Below are positions 23,542-32,881 of a stretch of 64,000 bases of DNA, piece by piece (position 1 is the stretch's first letter; each line of letters begins with the position of its first letter). The translations under genes were made by a program, and so were the position numbers. Origin of the DNA: Stutzerimonas stutzeri (GTDB lineage Bacteria > Pseudomonadota > Gammaproteobacteria > Pseudomonadales > Pseudomonadaceae); assembly GCF_024448895.1 (NCBI RefSeq), contig NZ_JAMOIC010000003.1, positions 289,793-353,792 on the forward strand, given 5' to 3'. The notes under the pieces were generated by a model. The model was not told the DNA's origin. It saw only the letters and a list, made by a program, of their open reading frames with translations, and made no database searches.

Positions 23542-24066
23542 ATGTCCGGAAATGCTAACTCGGGTCGCTCGGGCCATCCGCCGCACCTGCACTTGCTGCA
23601 AGGAAACCCGAGCAAGAAGAACACCAGCCAGTTGCTTGCGGAAGTGCAGGAGCCGGCAGTGCCGGTCGCGGCGCCGCCGAAGCCGGAGTGGCTCAGTGCA
23701 GAGGCTGCAGCCGAATGGGATCGCGTCGTTGAAGACCTGCTTACCCTCGGCTGGATCAGCAAACTGGACATGATGGCGCTGGCCACCTACTGCGAAGCGG
23801 TAGCCGATTGGCAGCGCTTCCGCCGCTTGATCGCGGATCAGAACGCTAAGGCCGATTGCAGTGGCGACGTTCAAACCTTCGCTACCGGCGCCAAGCAAAT
23901 AAGCGTCTGGCGGCAGCTCGCCAACGATGCAGAGAAGCGAGCCAACGCCGCCGGCGCTCTGTTTGGTTTCTCGCCGATGGCCCGCCGCAACATGAAGGCG
24001 GCGGCCCCGCAAGGTGAGTTATTCCCAAATGAACAACGAGACGCAGCCGCCAAGTACTTCAGTTGA
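23542..24066 (+). CDS. terminase small subunit (P27 family)
   Basis: 174 residues. Typical start SGRSGHPPHLHLLQGNPSKK, then PEWLSAEAAAEWDRVVEDLLTLGWISKLDMMALATYCEAVADWQRFRR, as in P27-type small terminases that recognise the packaging site. It overlaps the large subunit gene. Confidence 0.88.
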   Translation: MSGNANSGRSGHPPHLHLLQGNPSKKNTSQLLAEVQEPAVPVAAPPKPEWLSAEAAAEWDRVVEDLLTLGWISKLDMMALATYCEAVADWQRFRRLIADQNAKADCSGDVQTFATGAKQISVWRQLANDAEKRANAAGALFGFSPMARRNMKAAAPQGELFPNEQRDAAAKYFS

Positions 24067-25852
24067 TCGCGTCACCGCCTTCTCCCATGCGGTGCTGGCC
24101 GGTGAGATTGTCGCCGGGCCGGATGTGCGCAACGCCTGCAAGCGCCATCTGCGCGACCGGGACGCCGCCGAACTGCGCGGGCTGGTGTGGGATCAGGAAG
24201 CCGCGGAAAAGGCCATCGGCTTCTTCGAAGAAGTGCTCTGCCTCAACGGCGGAGAATACGAGGGCGAGCCCTTCGTGCTCGCGCCCTGGCAGGCGTTCGT
24301 GATCGGTAGCCTGTTCGGCTGGTACACGGTCGACGGCTACCGTCGCTTTCGGATGGCCTATATCGAGACCGGAAAGGGGTCGGGCAAGTCGCCTCTAGTG
24401 GGAGGCATTGGGCTTTACGGATTGGTCGCCGACGGCGAGCAGCGCGCCGAGGTCTATGCCGCCGCCACCAAACGCGACCAGGCGATGATCCTGTTCCGCG
24501 ATGCGGTGAGCATGGTCAACATGTCGCCGGCCCTGGTGCGGCGGTTGGTCCAGTCGGGCCGGGACGAAAAGGTCTGGAACCTGTTCTACCCGAACACGAA
24601 TAGCTTCTTCCGGCCGATCAGCTCGGACGATGGCCAGTCAGGGCCACGCCCGCACATCGGCCTGCTCGACGAGCTGCACGAGCACAAGAGCGCGACCGCA
24701 GTGAACATGATGCGCGCCGGTACCAAGAACCGGCGGCGCGCAATGATCGTGATGATCACCAACAGCGGGAGCGACAAGAACAGCGTTTGCGGGCAATACC
24801 ACGAGCTGGGCAAACGCATCTGTGCCGGCATCGAGGACAACGACAGCCTGTTCGCCTTCATCTGCTCATTAGATGATGGTGACGACCCGCTTACCGATGA
24901 GAGCTGCTGGGCGAAGGTCAACCCCTCGCTCGATTTCGTGGCCGATCCGGAGCGGCAGACAGAGGGCATCCCAGGCCGCAAATACCTGCGTGAACAGGTG
25001 GCGGAGGCACGAGGCCTGCCGGCGAAAGAAGCGGTGGTGCGGCGCCTGAACTTCTGCCAGTGGACGCAGGCAGACAACCCCTGGATTGGCTGGGACGTGT
25101 GGAGTGCTGCCGAAGAGCGCGTGCCCATGCGGCTGCTGCGCGATCGCCCAGCGGTGGCGGGGCTCGACCTCTCCAGTACGACCGACCTCACGGCTTTCTC
25201 GCTGCTGTTCTACCCGACCGAGGCCGACCCGCACTGGCGGCTGCTGCCGTACTTCTGGATTCCTGAGTATCAGCTTGAAGATCGCGAGCGGCGCGACAAG
25301 GTGCCGTACAGCGTATGGATCAAGGACGGGCATTTGGAAACCACCCCGGGCAAGGCCATCAGCAAGCTGCATGTGCTGCGCCGGTTGCAGACCATCTGCG
25401 ATTACTTCCAGGTGCACCAAATTGCCTATGACCGCTGGCGGATCGAGGACTTGCGCGAGCTGATGAACGAGCACGGCATCACCCTCCCTGAGCTCACGCC
25501 GTTCGGCCAAGGCTTCAAGGACATGGGCCCGGCGGTAGACGAGTTCGAGCGGCGCCTGCTGGGCACCGTTCCGGATGAGGAGGTGATAGACCTCGACCCG
25601 GCCGACTACCAGCTGATATCCACCGAGACGGCTGAGGTGGAAACCCTCCGGCACGACGGCAATCCCGTTTTGACCTGGAACGCCGGCAACGCCATCACCG
25701 TCTCCGACCCGGCCGGCAACCGAAAGGTAGACAAACAGAAGGCCATTGGCCGCATAGACGGCATCGTCGCCGCGATCATGGCAACTGGTATCAGCGGTGC
25801 GGGCACGCTGCACAGCGGCACCTCAATCTACGAAGAAGGCGCAGGTATATGA
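24029..25852 (+). CDS. terminase large subunit
   Basis: 607 residues from the ATG at 24029. ATPase domain with Walker A GKGSGKS (115-121) and Walker B LLDE (212-215); nuclease domain with the first Asp in AGLDLSSTTD (377-386) and the last acidic part near RIDGIVAAIMA. It packages DNA into proheads as a motor with TerS. HK97/P27-type. Confidence 0.95.
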   Translation: MNNETQPPSTSVDRVTAFSHAVLAGEIVAGPDVRNACKRHLRDRDAAELRGLVWDQEAAEKAIGFFEEVLCLNGGEYEGEPFVLAPWQAFVIGSLFGWYTVDGYRRFRMAYIETGKGSGKSPLVGGIGLYGLVADGEQRAEVYAAATKRDQAMILFRDAVSMVNMSPALVRRLVQSGRDEKVWNLFYPNTNSFFRPISSDDGQSGPRPHIGLLDELHEHKSATAVNMMRAGTKNRRRAMIVMITNSGSDKNSVCGQYHELGKRICAGIEDNDSLFAFICSLDDGDDPLTDESCWAKVNPSLDFVADPERQTEGIPGRKYLREQVAEARGLPAKEAVVRRLNFCQWTQADNPWIGWDVWSAAEERVPMRLLRDRPAVAGLDLSSTTDLTAFSLLFYPTEADPHWRLLPYFWIPEYQLEDRERRDKVPYSVWIKDGHLETTPGKAISKLHVLRRLQTICDYFQVHQIAYDRWRIEDLRELMNEHGITLPELTPFGQGFKDMGPAVDEFERRLLGTVPDEEVIDLDPADYQLISTETAEVETLRHDGNPVLTWNAGNAITVSDPAGNRKVDKQKAIGRIDGIVAAIMATGISGAGTLHSGTSIYEEGAGI

Positions 25853-26022
25853 AACTGGTAGTGCTTTCGTGGCTCGCCGGGCTGATGGGCTTCGGCCTGC
25901 TGGTAGCCGGTGTTGCTCTGCTGAATATCCCCGCAGCCTTCATCGTGGCGGGACTCGGGCTGCTCGGCTGGGCATACCTGGCCGATCGCGCAGCCGCTCA
26001 ACTCAAAACCAAAGGGGGCTGA
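25849..26022 (+). CDS. small membrane protein between terminase and portal
   Basis: 57 residues with two hydrophobic helices (VVLSWLAGLMGFGLLVAGVALL; AAFIVAGLGLLGWAYLA). It overlaps the terminase stop by 4 bp, and its stop lies just before the portal start. Similar tiny membrane proteins occur at this place in other HK97-like phages; role unknown. Confidence 0.65.
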   Translation: MKLVVLSWLAGLMGFGLLVAGVALLNIPAAFIVAGLGLLGWAYLADRAAAQLKTKGG

Positions 26023-26023
26023 C

Positions 26024-27298
26024 ATGTTTTTTTCCAGCCTTCTTGGCGCTGGTACCGGCGGTAGCGTTACCGAAACAAATGATTGGTGGCGCGGCCTCAT
26101 CGGTCGCGGCAAAAACAGCAGCGGCACGGTTGTGACACCTGAATCGGCGCTGGGCATTCCTGTCCTGCAGAACTGCGTCACGCTGCTGGCTGAATCCATC
26201 GGCCAGCTGCCGCTGGAACTGTACCGCCGGCAGGGCCAAGGCCAGCGCGAGGCAGCCATCAGTCATCCGCTGTACGACGTGCTGCGCTACCAGCCGAACG
26301 GCTTCCAGACGCCGTACGAGCTGCGCGAATGCACCCAGCTATCAGCTGGCCTTCGTGGCAATGGGTTCCAGCTGATTGACCGTCGCGACGATGGCAACGT
26401 TGTTGCTCTCTGGCCGCTCGATACCGGCAAGGTGGTGACCTACAAAGGCTCTGACATGCTGCCTTGTTACCAGGTCGGCAGCCATCCAGAGCGGCTACCG
26501 ATGCGCATGGTTCACCATGTGCGTTGGCACACCTTAAACCACTACACCGGCGTATCGCCGATTGAGCTGCATGCCGAGGCAGTAGGTCTGGCGCAGGCGG
26601 TGCGGCAGTACACCGGCAAGAGCTTTGCCAACGGCGCCGCGGTATCGGGTGTTATCGAGCGTCCGCGCGAGGCGGTAGCGCTGAAGGACCAAGCCAGCAT
26701 TGACCGCATCACCGAGCAGTGGGGCGACAAGTACAGCGGGATCGATAACGCTAAGAAAGTCGCGCTGCTGCAAGAAGGTATGACATTCAAGCCGATCAGC
26801 ATGAGCCACGTAGACGCTGACATCGTCAACGTCCTGAAACTCAGCGGCACCGACGTGGCGCGGATTTACAAGATCCCGCTGCCTATGGTCAACGACCTGG
26901 AAAAGTCGAACTACAACACGCTGGAACAGCTGCTGATCCAGTTCGTGGTTTTCGCGCTGCTGCCGTGGGTCAAGCGTCACGAGCAATCGATGATGCGCGA
27001 CTTCCTGCTTCCCAAGGATCGGCGCGACCACTTCATAGAATTCAACCTTTCGGGCCTGCTGCGCGGCGACCAGAAGAGCCGCTACGAGTCGTACGCGATT
27101 GGCCGGCAGTGGGGTTGGCTCAGCGTCAATGACATCCGCCGGTTGGAGAACATGCCGCCGGTAGCCGGTGGTGATGTGTACCTGCAGCCGCTGAATATGG
27201 TCGATGCCGGCAAAGGCATGCCGGACCTGAACAACCCCAACGTACGCGCTCAGCTAGAGCTGCAGCACGCTGAAATCGAGAGGATCCTGGCGCAATGA
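26024..27298 (+). CDS. portal protein (HK97 family)
   Basis: 424 residues with AAGGGGG as ribosome site. Signature portions: GIPVLQNCVTLLAESIGQLPLELYRR at the N-terminus and HVDADIVNVLKLSGTDVARIYKIPLPMVNDLEKSNYNTLEQLLIQFV in the core. It forms the dodecameric DNA gate of the head. The end overlaps the protease gene by 4 bp. Confidence 0.94.
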   Translation: MFFSSLLGAGTGGSVTETNDWWRGLIGRGKNSSGTVVTPESALGIPVLQNCVTLLAESIGQLPLELYRRQGQGQREAAISHPLYDVLRYQPNGFQTPYELRECTQLSAGLRGNGFQLIDRRDDGNVVALWPLDTGKVVTYKGSDMLPCYQVGSHPERLPMRMVHHVRWHTLNHYTGVSPIELHAEAVGLAQAVRQYTGKSFANGAAVSGVIERPREAVALKDQASIDRITEQWGDKYSGIDNAKKVALLQEGMTFKPISMSHVDADIVNVLKLSGTDVARIYKIPLPMVNDLEKSNYNTLEQLLIQFVVFALLPWVKRHEQSMMRDFLLPKDRRDHFIEFNLSGLLRGDQKSRYESYAIGRQWGWLSVNDIRRLENMPPVAGGDVYLQPLNMVDAGKGMPDLNNPNVRAQLELQHAEIERILAQ

Positions 27299-28242
27299 AA
27301 GCCTATCTGCGAGCGGCCAGCCTGCTCTTCAATCAGCCGCTGCTGATCACCCCTGACATGCTCGAGCTTGGCGTGCGCTGGGCCAATCAGGCGATGAGCC
27401 TGAACATTATCAACATCGGCGCCGTCGACGGTGCGCGCATGATGGAAGACGAGGGCTACAGCGACCGCCTGGCTCTGGCCGAAGAGAATCGTCGTCAGGC
27501 CATCGCGCAGACCGGGATACAGGTGGTGGACGTGCACGGCGTGTTGGTCAGCCGCGGTGCTCACCTGCAGCCATGCGAAACCATGACCAGCTACGAAGGC
27601 CTTCGCCAGCAACTGCGCCAAGCGGTGGCCGATCCGATGGTCCAGCATGTCGTGCTGGATATCGACAGCCCGGGCGGATCAGCCACCGGCGCGTTCGAAC
27701 TCGCTGCTGATATCCGTGCGATGGCGCAGCAAAAGCCCATCACGGGCGTGGTGAATTTTGGTGCCTACAGCGGCGGATACATCATCGCTGCTGCCTGTAC
27801 TGACATTGTCGTCAGCCAGACCAGCGGAGTGGGGTCCATCGGCGTCATCGCCAGCCACTACGACCGCAGCCAGATGAATGAAAAGCTCGGCATCAAGGTG
27901 ACCACCGTTTATGCCGGTACGCACAAGAACGACCTGACGCCACATGAGCCAATCAGCGACCAGTCGCTGAAGGTGCTGAATGATCTGGTGCAGGAAAGCT
28001 ATCAACTGTTCGTGAACGTGGTGGCCGACTACCGAGGGCTTTCCGTACAGCAGGTCATCGACACGCAGGCCGGCCTCTATCGCGGCAAGGCGGGTATCAG
28101 CGCAGGGCTTGCTGACCGACTGCAAAGCCCGCAACAGGCTGTCGATGATATTTCCCAAGCCATAGCGCAGGCACGCAGCCAGCGCAGCCCCTCGCGTATC
28201 GGTATGCGCGCAGCCGCCGCCAACTTGCAAACCCGATTCTGA
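27295..28242 (+). CDS. head maturation protease, S49 family
   Basis: 315 residues. SppA-like core: LDIDSPGGSATGAFELAADIRA, the nucleophile Ser in FGAYSGGYIIAAACTDIVVSQTSGVGSIGV, and a catalytic Lys region in YAGTHKNDLTP. It cuts the scaffold part of the capsid protein during head maturation. No separate scaffold gene is seen; the capsid N-terminus probably serves. Confidence 0.92.
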   Translation: MKAYLRAASLLFNQPLLITPDMLELGVRWANQAMSLNIINIGAVDGARMMEDEGYSDRLALAEENRRQAIAQTGIQVVDVHGVLVSRGAHLQPCETMTSYEGLRQQLRQAVADPMVQHVVLDIDSPGGSATGAFELAADIRAMAQQKPITGVVNFGAYSGGYIIAAACTDIVVSQTSGVGSIGVIASHYDRSQMNEKLGIKVTTVYAGTHKNDLTPHEPISDQSLKVLNDLVQESYQLFVNVVADYRGLSVQQVIDTQAGLYRGKAGISAGLADRLQSPQQAVDDISQAIAQARSQRSPSRIGMRAAAANLQTRF

Positions 28243-28267
28243 CCGCGTTCGCGGCAGCTAAACCCGA

Positions 28268-28289
28268 GCCCGCCGCGTGCGGGCTTTTT
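28268..28289 (+). terminator. hairpin with T-run ahead of capsid gene
   Basis: GCCCGC, loop CGCGT, GCGGGC, TTTTT, about 20 bp before the capsid ATG. Looks like an intrinsic terminator, but the late transcript must pass it, so it may act as a partial stop or as an mRNA 5' end after processing. Confidence 0.65.
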
Positions 28290-28308
28290 CATGCCCAGGA
28301 GACACCCG

Positions 28309-29625
28309 ATGTCCAAAGTACTTCAACTGCGAAGCGAACGCGCCCAGCTCAATACCGAGCTGCAAGCGTTGGCGAAACTCGAGGCTGACGGCACGAGCCT
28401 CAGCGCCGACCAGCTGGCCATGTTCGGCGAGCTCGAAGCGCAGATCAACACCCTGTCCGATAAGCTCAGCCGCGCGGAAATTGCCGAGCGCTCGGCCTCG
28501 GCCGCTGCGGTACCGGTAAACGAAAGCGCCCAGGGCATCAATAGCCCACCGGCGGGCGGCATTTCCGGCCCGTTCAACAATCCGACCAAGCCCGACGTGG
28601 CAATGGCGCAGATGGTGCGCCTCCTTGTTCAGGCCCAAGGCAACCAGCAGCAGGCTGCAGAGCTCGCCAAGGTCAACGGCTTCGGTGCTGACGTGCACAT
28701 GGCGCTGTCCACCGTCTCCGCAGGCGCGGGTGGCGTGCTGGTTCCGGAAAACTTCAGCTCCGGCGTGATCGAGTCGCTGCGGCCGAAGTCCGTGGTTCGT
28801 CGCATGGGTGCTGTCAGCCTGCCGCTGAACAACGGCAACATGACTCTGCCGCGCATCAACGGCAACACCTCGGTCAGCTACATCGGGACGGAGCAGGATA
28901 TTCCCCTGACCGAAATGACGTTCGCCGACCTCAAGCTGTCGGCCAAGAAAGCAGCGGCCATCGTTCCGATCTCCAACGACCTGCTGGCCTTCTCCGGCGT
29001 GAACCCTCGCGTGGATTCGTTGGTGAGCAGCGATCTTGCCACCAGCATGGGCCTGTCCGAGGACCTGCACTTCATCCGTGGCTCCGGCGTCGACCCGCTG
29101 CCCAAAGGTCTGCGCAACTGGGCGCCGGCCGGTCACATAGTGGCGCAGCCTGCCGGGGTCACGCTGACAGATATCGATACGTTCCTGGGCGGCCTGATGC
29201 TGCGTCTGGAGGTCGCCAACGTCGACCTGTCCGCTTGCGGCTGGCTGATGCACCCCCGGACCATCCGCTGGTTGCAATCGCTGCGCGACGGCAACGGCAA
29301 CAAGGCATACCCCGAGATCGATGCGGGCCTGCTCAAGGGCTACAAGTGGGCACTCTCCACTCAGATCCCGACAAACCTGGGCGCTGGCGGCAACGAGTCC
29401 GAGATCTACTTCGTTAACTTCGCCGACTGCTACATCGGTGAAGTCGAGCAGCTCGCGATCGCGATCAGCACTGAGGCTTCCTACAAGGACGGCGAGGGCA
29501 ATGTGGTCAGTGCCTTCCAGCGCGACCAGACGCTGATCCGCGTGATCAGCAAGCACGACTTCGGCCCGCGCCATGTCGAGTCGATCGCCATCGGTACCGG
29601 CCTCACTTGGGGTGCCGGTATGTAA
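28309..29625 (+). CDS. major capsid protein (HK97 fold)
   Basis: 438 residues from the ATG at 28309 (AGGAG ahead). A helical N-terminal delta domain (about 1-100; LRSERAQLNTELQALAKLEADG..LGELEAQINTLSDKLSRAEIAER) is expected to be removed. The rest has GAGGVLVPENFSSGVIESLRPKSVVRRMG and KKAAAIVPISNDLLAFS, hallmarks of HK97-type capsids. Confidence 0.95.
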   Translation: MSKVLQLRSERAQLNTELQALAKLEADGTSLSADQLAMFGELEAQINTLSDKLSRAEIAERSASAAAVPVNESAQGINSPPAGGISGPFNNPTKPDVAMAQMVRLLVQAQGNQQQAAELAKVNGFGADVHMALSTVSAGAGGVLVPENFSSGVIESLRPKSVVRRMGAVSLPLNNGNMTLPRINGNTSVSYIGTEQDIPLTEMTFADLKLSAKKAAAIVPISNDLLAFSGVNPRVDSLVSSDLATSMGLSEDLHFIRGSGVDPLPKGLRNWAPAGHIVAQPAGVTLTDIDTFLGGLMLRLEVANVDLSACGWLMHPRTIRWLQSLRDGNGNKAYPEIDAGLLKGYKWALSTQIPTNLGAGGNESEIYFVNFADCYIGEVEQLAIAISTEASYKDGEGNVVSAFQRDQTLIRVISKHDFGPRHVESIAIGTGLTWGAGM

Positions 29626-29678
29626 CTGACTGCCCCGTCATCAGGCGGGGCGTCCCTTGAATCCAGCGAGACCCCATC

Positions 29679-29936
29679 ATGAGCAAACCGAGCATCATCA
29701 AGTTCAAGAAGTCCTGGCAGGGCTACGGCCCGAACGAAGTTGCCGGGTTCCCCAAGGAAAAGGCCGATAAATTGATTGAAGGCGGAGTGGCCGAATCGTT
29801 TACCAAGGGCAAAGCCACAACAACCCCGCCGAGTTCAGGTGCCAAAACCGGAGCTGCGACTACGGAAAACACTGCCGCGTCCACCAGCCAGACCCCCGCC
29901 GACGACGAAGCCGTCGACGAAGACAAGAAGCCCTAA
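29679..29936 (+). CDS. small protein after capsid gene
   Basis: 85 residues. A short ordered part (IIKFKKSWQGYGPNEVAGFPKEKADKLIEGGVAE) resembles the small proteins with an FxxxxxGYxxGEVAGF pattern that follow capsid genes; then a Thr/Ala/Ser-rich disordered tail ending acidic. Could be a head decoration or assembly factor; not proven. Confidence 0.6.
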   Translation: MSKPSIIKFKKSWQGYGPNEVAGFPKEKADKLIEGGVAESFTKGKATTTPPSSGAKTGAATTENTAASTSQTPADDEAVDEDKKP

Positions 29937-29939
29937 CCT

Positions 29940-30491
29940 ATGGCCAAGCGAATCGCCTACACCGGGCAGCCGGTTCTGACGCTCCAGGAGGTCGCGCGGC
30001 AGTGTCGGGTCGAGGTCGAAGACCTGCAGCCGGAACTCATCGAGCAGATCATCATTCCCGGCATAACGGCCCAGTGTGAGGCCCGGACCGGCGCGGCGAT
30101 TCGCGAAGCTACCTATGAAGAGGACTGGCCCGAGGCCTACGGCTCCGGTCATGCCCTGGACGTAGGGCAGGTCAAGGAAGTGCAGTCGGTCAGCCGCCGC
30201 GAAGCGGATGGCTCGCTGACTCTCCTGCAGGTGCCACGCATGCTTCAGCACAGTTGCCGCGAAAGCTTCCTCATCTTTCCTACTGGTCGTCCTTCCGGGC
30301 GGCTGGTGATTAGCTACACCGCGGGCGCCGATCTGACGGCATACCCAGGCCTTAAAAGCTGGATGCTGATGCATGCAGCGACCGCGTTTGAGTTCCGGGA
30401 GACGCTGCTAAGCGGGACGATTCTCAATGAATTGCCGTCCTCATTCATGGATTCACTGCTAGCGGAAATCACTGTGCCGCCGAGGTTCTAA
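29940..30491 (+). CDS. head-tail connector protein (gp6-like)
   Basis: 183 residues, helical N-terminus LTLQEVARQCRVEVEDLQPELIEQIIIPGITAQCEARTGAAI and a later strand region, the pattern of phiE125 gp8/HK97 gp6 connector proteins that sit under the portal. Order (after capsid, before head closure) agrees. Confidence 0.78.
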   Translation: MAKRIAYTGQPVLTLQEVARQCRVEVEDLQPELIEQIIIPGITAQCEARTGAAIREATYEEDWPEAYGSGHALDVGQVKEVQSVSRREADGSLTLLQVPRMLQHSCRESFLIFPTGRPSGRLVISYTAGADLTAYPGLKSWMLMHAATAFEFRETLLSGTILNELPSSFMDSLLAEITVPPRF

Positions 30492-30492
30492 T

Positions 30493-30810
30493 ATGCGAGC
30501 TGGATCATTGCGGAACCGGGTGCAGATTCTCCAGCTCGGGCCGCGCCGCAGCAGCACGGGCGCGACAGTAGAAGAGTGGGGCGTCGTGTGCACAGTTTGG
30601 GCCGACGTAAAAGGCATATCGGGTCGTACGTTTGTTGCCGCAAGTGGCGAGCAATCAGAAGTCACTACCGAGATTCGCGTGCGGTTTCGATCCGATGTTC
30701 ACGCGCGCATGCGTGTCCGATCGAAAGGCCAGGAATATGAGGTGGTAGCGCCTTTGCCTGACACCAGACGGACAACGCTTTTGCTCATGTGCAAAACGGT
30801 GAAAGTCTGA
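30493..30810 (+). CDS. head closure / head-tail joining protein
   Basis: 105 residues. MRAGSLRNRVQILQLGPRRSSTGATVEEWGVVCTVWADVKGISGRTFVAASGEQSEVTTEIRVRFR is the common pattern of PF05521 head-tail joining proteins (SPP1 gp16-like). The stop overlaps the next start. Confidence 0.85.
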   Translation: MRAGSLRNRVQILQLGPRRSSTGATVEEWGVVCTVWADVKGISGRTFVAASGEQSEVTTEIRVRFRSDVHARMRVRSKGQEYEVVAPLPDTRRTTLLLMCKTVKV

Positions 30811-31226
30811 TGGACATATCGCTAGACATCATCGGCCTCGAAGCCCTGGGCGCAGACTTCCTGCAGCTGGGCGACGCCATGCAGCGCAAGATTGCTCGCC
30901 CGGCCGTGCTAGCGGGTGCGCGGATCGGGCGTGACGCATTGCGCGAGGCGGCACCGGTGCGAACCGGCAAGCTCAAGCGCAGCGCGGTGGCCACGGTGGC
31001 CCGCCGCTCGGACACCCCCGGCGAGGTAGTGGCCGGCGTGAGGATCAGCGCGCCCCGTGGCGACAGCCAAGCGGCGTTCTACTGGAAGTTCATCGAGTTG
31101 GGTACCCGGCATATGCCACCCGCTCCGTTCATCCGTCCCTCTTGGGATGGCGCCCTGCAGAAGATCGAGGGCGCTGTTATCAACCGCTTGGCCGAAGGCA
31201 TCGACAAGGCCATCACCGGCCTCTGA
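30810..31226 (+). CDS. HK97 gp10-family tail/neck protein
   Basis: 138 residues from the ATG at 30810 (overlaps the stop before it by 1 bp). REAAPVRTGKLKRSAVATVARR..FYWKFIELGTRHMPPAPFIRPSWD is the HK97 gp10 signature. It takes part in the neck between head and tail. Confidence 0.88.
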   Translation: MDISLDIIGLEALGADFLQLGDAMQRKIARPAVLAGARIGRDALREAAPVRTGKLKRSAVATVARRSDTPGEVVAGVRISAPRGDSQAAFYWKFIELGTRHMPPAPFIRPSWDGALQKIEGAVINRLAEGIDKAITGL

Positions 31227-31234
31227 GGCGTTCC

Positions 31235-31588
31235 ATGTTTCTCGAAGAATCGCTGTATGCCCGCCTTGGGCCGCTCGCGGCTGGGCGGGTGTTTCCTGGC
31301 GTCGCCCCTGAAGGCACCGCGCGCCCATATATCACGTACACCATTGTTAGCGGCTCCGAGGGTTTCACCTTCGGCGGGCCGGATGGTTCCGAGAAGGCCC
31401 AGGTGCAAGTCGATGTATGGGCCGCCGATCACCTGCAAAGCCTGCAGCTGGCCAAAGACACCGCTGACGAGCTGACCCGAGAGCCCGCGCCGGGCTTTGG
31501 CTGTTCCGGCGTCCAGCGCCTGCCAGATGACCGCGAAGGCGGCGTTTATGGCATCCGCCGCGAATTCACCCTTCACCCCCAAGAGTAA
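31235..31588 (+). CDS. tail terminator-type protein (DUF3168)
   Basis: 117 residues: MFLEESLYARLGPLAAGRVFPGVAPEGTARPYITYTIVSG..QVQVDVWAADHLQSLQLAKDTADEL fits DUF3168, thought to be the tail completion/terminator protein (lambda gpU-like place in the order). Confidence 0.82.
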   Translation: MFLEESLYARLGPLAAGRVFPGVAPEGTARPYITYTIVSGSEGFTFGGPDGSEKAQVQVDVWAADHLQSLQLAKDTADELTREPAPGFGCSGVQRLPDDREGGVYGIRREFTLHPQE

Positions 31589-31593
31589 GCGCC

Positions 31594-32055
31594 ATGACCG
31601 CAAAGAAATCGAAAAGCCAATCCGCCCTTGGCCTCAACCTGGGCATGACCGACACCGCGCAGACCGACCCGGCCACGCCCGATCTTTCCTATATCGAGCT
31701 GAACGTAATTATTAAAGACATCGACCTGCAGGACGGGCAGACCGACGAGCACGAAACCACCACCTTTGCCAGTGATGCCAAGGAATACGAAGGCGGCCTG
31801 TCTGACAGCGCCAACGTCACCCTGGCCGGCAACTGGGCGCAGACAGACCCAGCGCATAAAGCCGTGATGAAAGCCAAGGACGACGCCGCGTTGCGCGCCT
31901 TCCAGATCAAGCATAAGGACGGCTCAACTGGCAAGTTCCTGGGATTCGTCAAGCAGTACACCTACAAGGCCTCGGCCGGCGGCGTGCTCGCTGCGACCTT
32001 CATGGTTCGCGTTAGCGGGAAGGTGGCCTGGGCTGACGCACCGGTGGCGCCATAA
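31594..32055 (+). CDS. major tail tube protein
   Basis: 153 residues, placed between the tail terminator and the tail chaperones, as the tube gene is in siphophages. The middle (GQTDEHETTTFASDAKEYEGGLSDSANVTLAGNWAQTDPAHKAVMKAKDD) is a typical tube-protein pattern. It overlaps the next start by 1 bp. Confidence 0.82.
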   Translation: MTAKKSKSQSALGLNLGMTDTAQTDPATPDLSYIELNVIIKDIDLQDGQTDEHETTTFASDAKEYEGGLSDSANVTLAGNWAQTDPAHKAVMKAKDDAALRAFQIKHKDGSTGKFLGFVKQYTYKASAGGVLAATFMVRVSGKVAWADAPVAP

Positions 32056-32513
32056 TGGCCGCCCGTAAAAAGCCAGTAGATGGCGGCCTGCGCGCCGCCA
32101 TCATTGACCCGTGGCGCAACCTGCGACATGAAATCATCGACGTGCCCGAGTGGGGCGCCAAAGTGGTGCTGCGCGGCCTGACTATCGCCGAATGGCGCGA
32201 GTACAACCGCATGGCCGTGACGCTGGCCACTGCTGCCGAAACCCCCGCCGACGAAGCGGAGCCCCGCGAGCCTGCCCCGTGGGAAGCGCACGGTGACCGC
32301 GCGTTGTTTGCCTTCCTGCTGGTGTGCGCCCTGCACGACGAAAACCGCCAGCGCATTTTCGGCGTTGACCCGGCGCAGATCCGCAACGACGTGGCGGAAG
32401 TCGCGGCCAGTTACACCGGCGTGCATGACGGCCTCGCGGGGCGCGTGTTCGAGCTTAGCGGCATGACTGCCGCAAAGGACGCTGATCCGGTAGCCGAAGC
32501 GGGAAACGCCTAG
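32055..32513 (+). CDS. tail assembly chaperone, short form (gpG-like)
   Basis: 152 residues. It follows the tube gene and ends at a TAG just after a GGGAAAC slippery site. WRNLRHEIIDVPEWGAKVVLRGLTIAEWREYNRMA resembles siphophage tail chaperones. The product coats the tape measure during tail assembly together with the longer frameshifted form. Confidence 0.8.
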   Translation: MAARKKPVDGGLRAAIIDPWRNLRHEIIDVPEWGAKVVLRGLTIAEWREYNRMAVTLATAAETPADEAEPREPAPWEAHGDRALFAFLLVCALHDENRQRIFGVDPAQIRNDVAEVAASYTGVHDGLAGRVFELSGMTAAKDADPVAEAGNA

Positions 32514-32857
32514 AGGCGGAGCCAGGGTTAGCCTTTCAGCTGGCCCTGTGCCTTCGCCTGGGCAAGACCCTGGGCGAGCTGGACGACATGCCCGCCGAAG
32601 AATTCATGCTTTGGCGCGCGTATGACCGCATATCGCCCATCAGCGACATGCGCCACGACGTGCTGGCGTCCATCATCGCCGCGGCACCTCTGCAGGCTGC
32701 AGGCGCCAAGGTCACCGCTTTGGACATGCTGCCGCCCTGGTCGCGCCTCAAGGCCAGCGACCCCGAGCAAGTCGAGGAAGACGACGCCGACCCGGCAGAA
32801 ACCTTCTTTGCGTTCCTACGTGGAAAGGCGGCCTCCGGCGAAACCGAGCAATGTTAG
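32055..32857 (+). CDS. tail assembly chaperone, -1 frameshift product (gpGT-like)
   Basis: A -1 slip at GGGAAAC (32501-32507) reads from the G frame into RLEAEPGLAFQLALCLRLGKTLGELDDMPAEEFMLWRAYD and on to the stop at 32855-32857, giving about 267 residues. The T frame is open from before the slip and has no convincing start of its own near it; its sequence is a typical T-type segment. This is the lambda G/GT arrangement. Confidence 0.85.
32501..32507 (+). promoter_or_regulatory. programmed -1 frameshift slippery heptamer
   Basis: G GGA AAC in the zero frame, becoming GGG AAA after slipping. It is four codons or fewer before the zero-frame stop and almost the lambda heptamer (GGGAAAG). Confidence 0.85.
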
Positions 32858-32881
32858 AGTGCCACCTTTTTGGAGGTATCT

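Noticed and set aside
27850-29700. Insertion sequence or transposase
   Set aside because: None found here or elsewhere in the window; all genes fit the phage or host plan.
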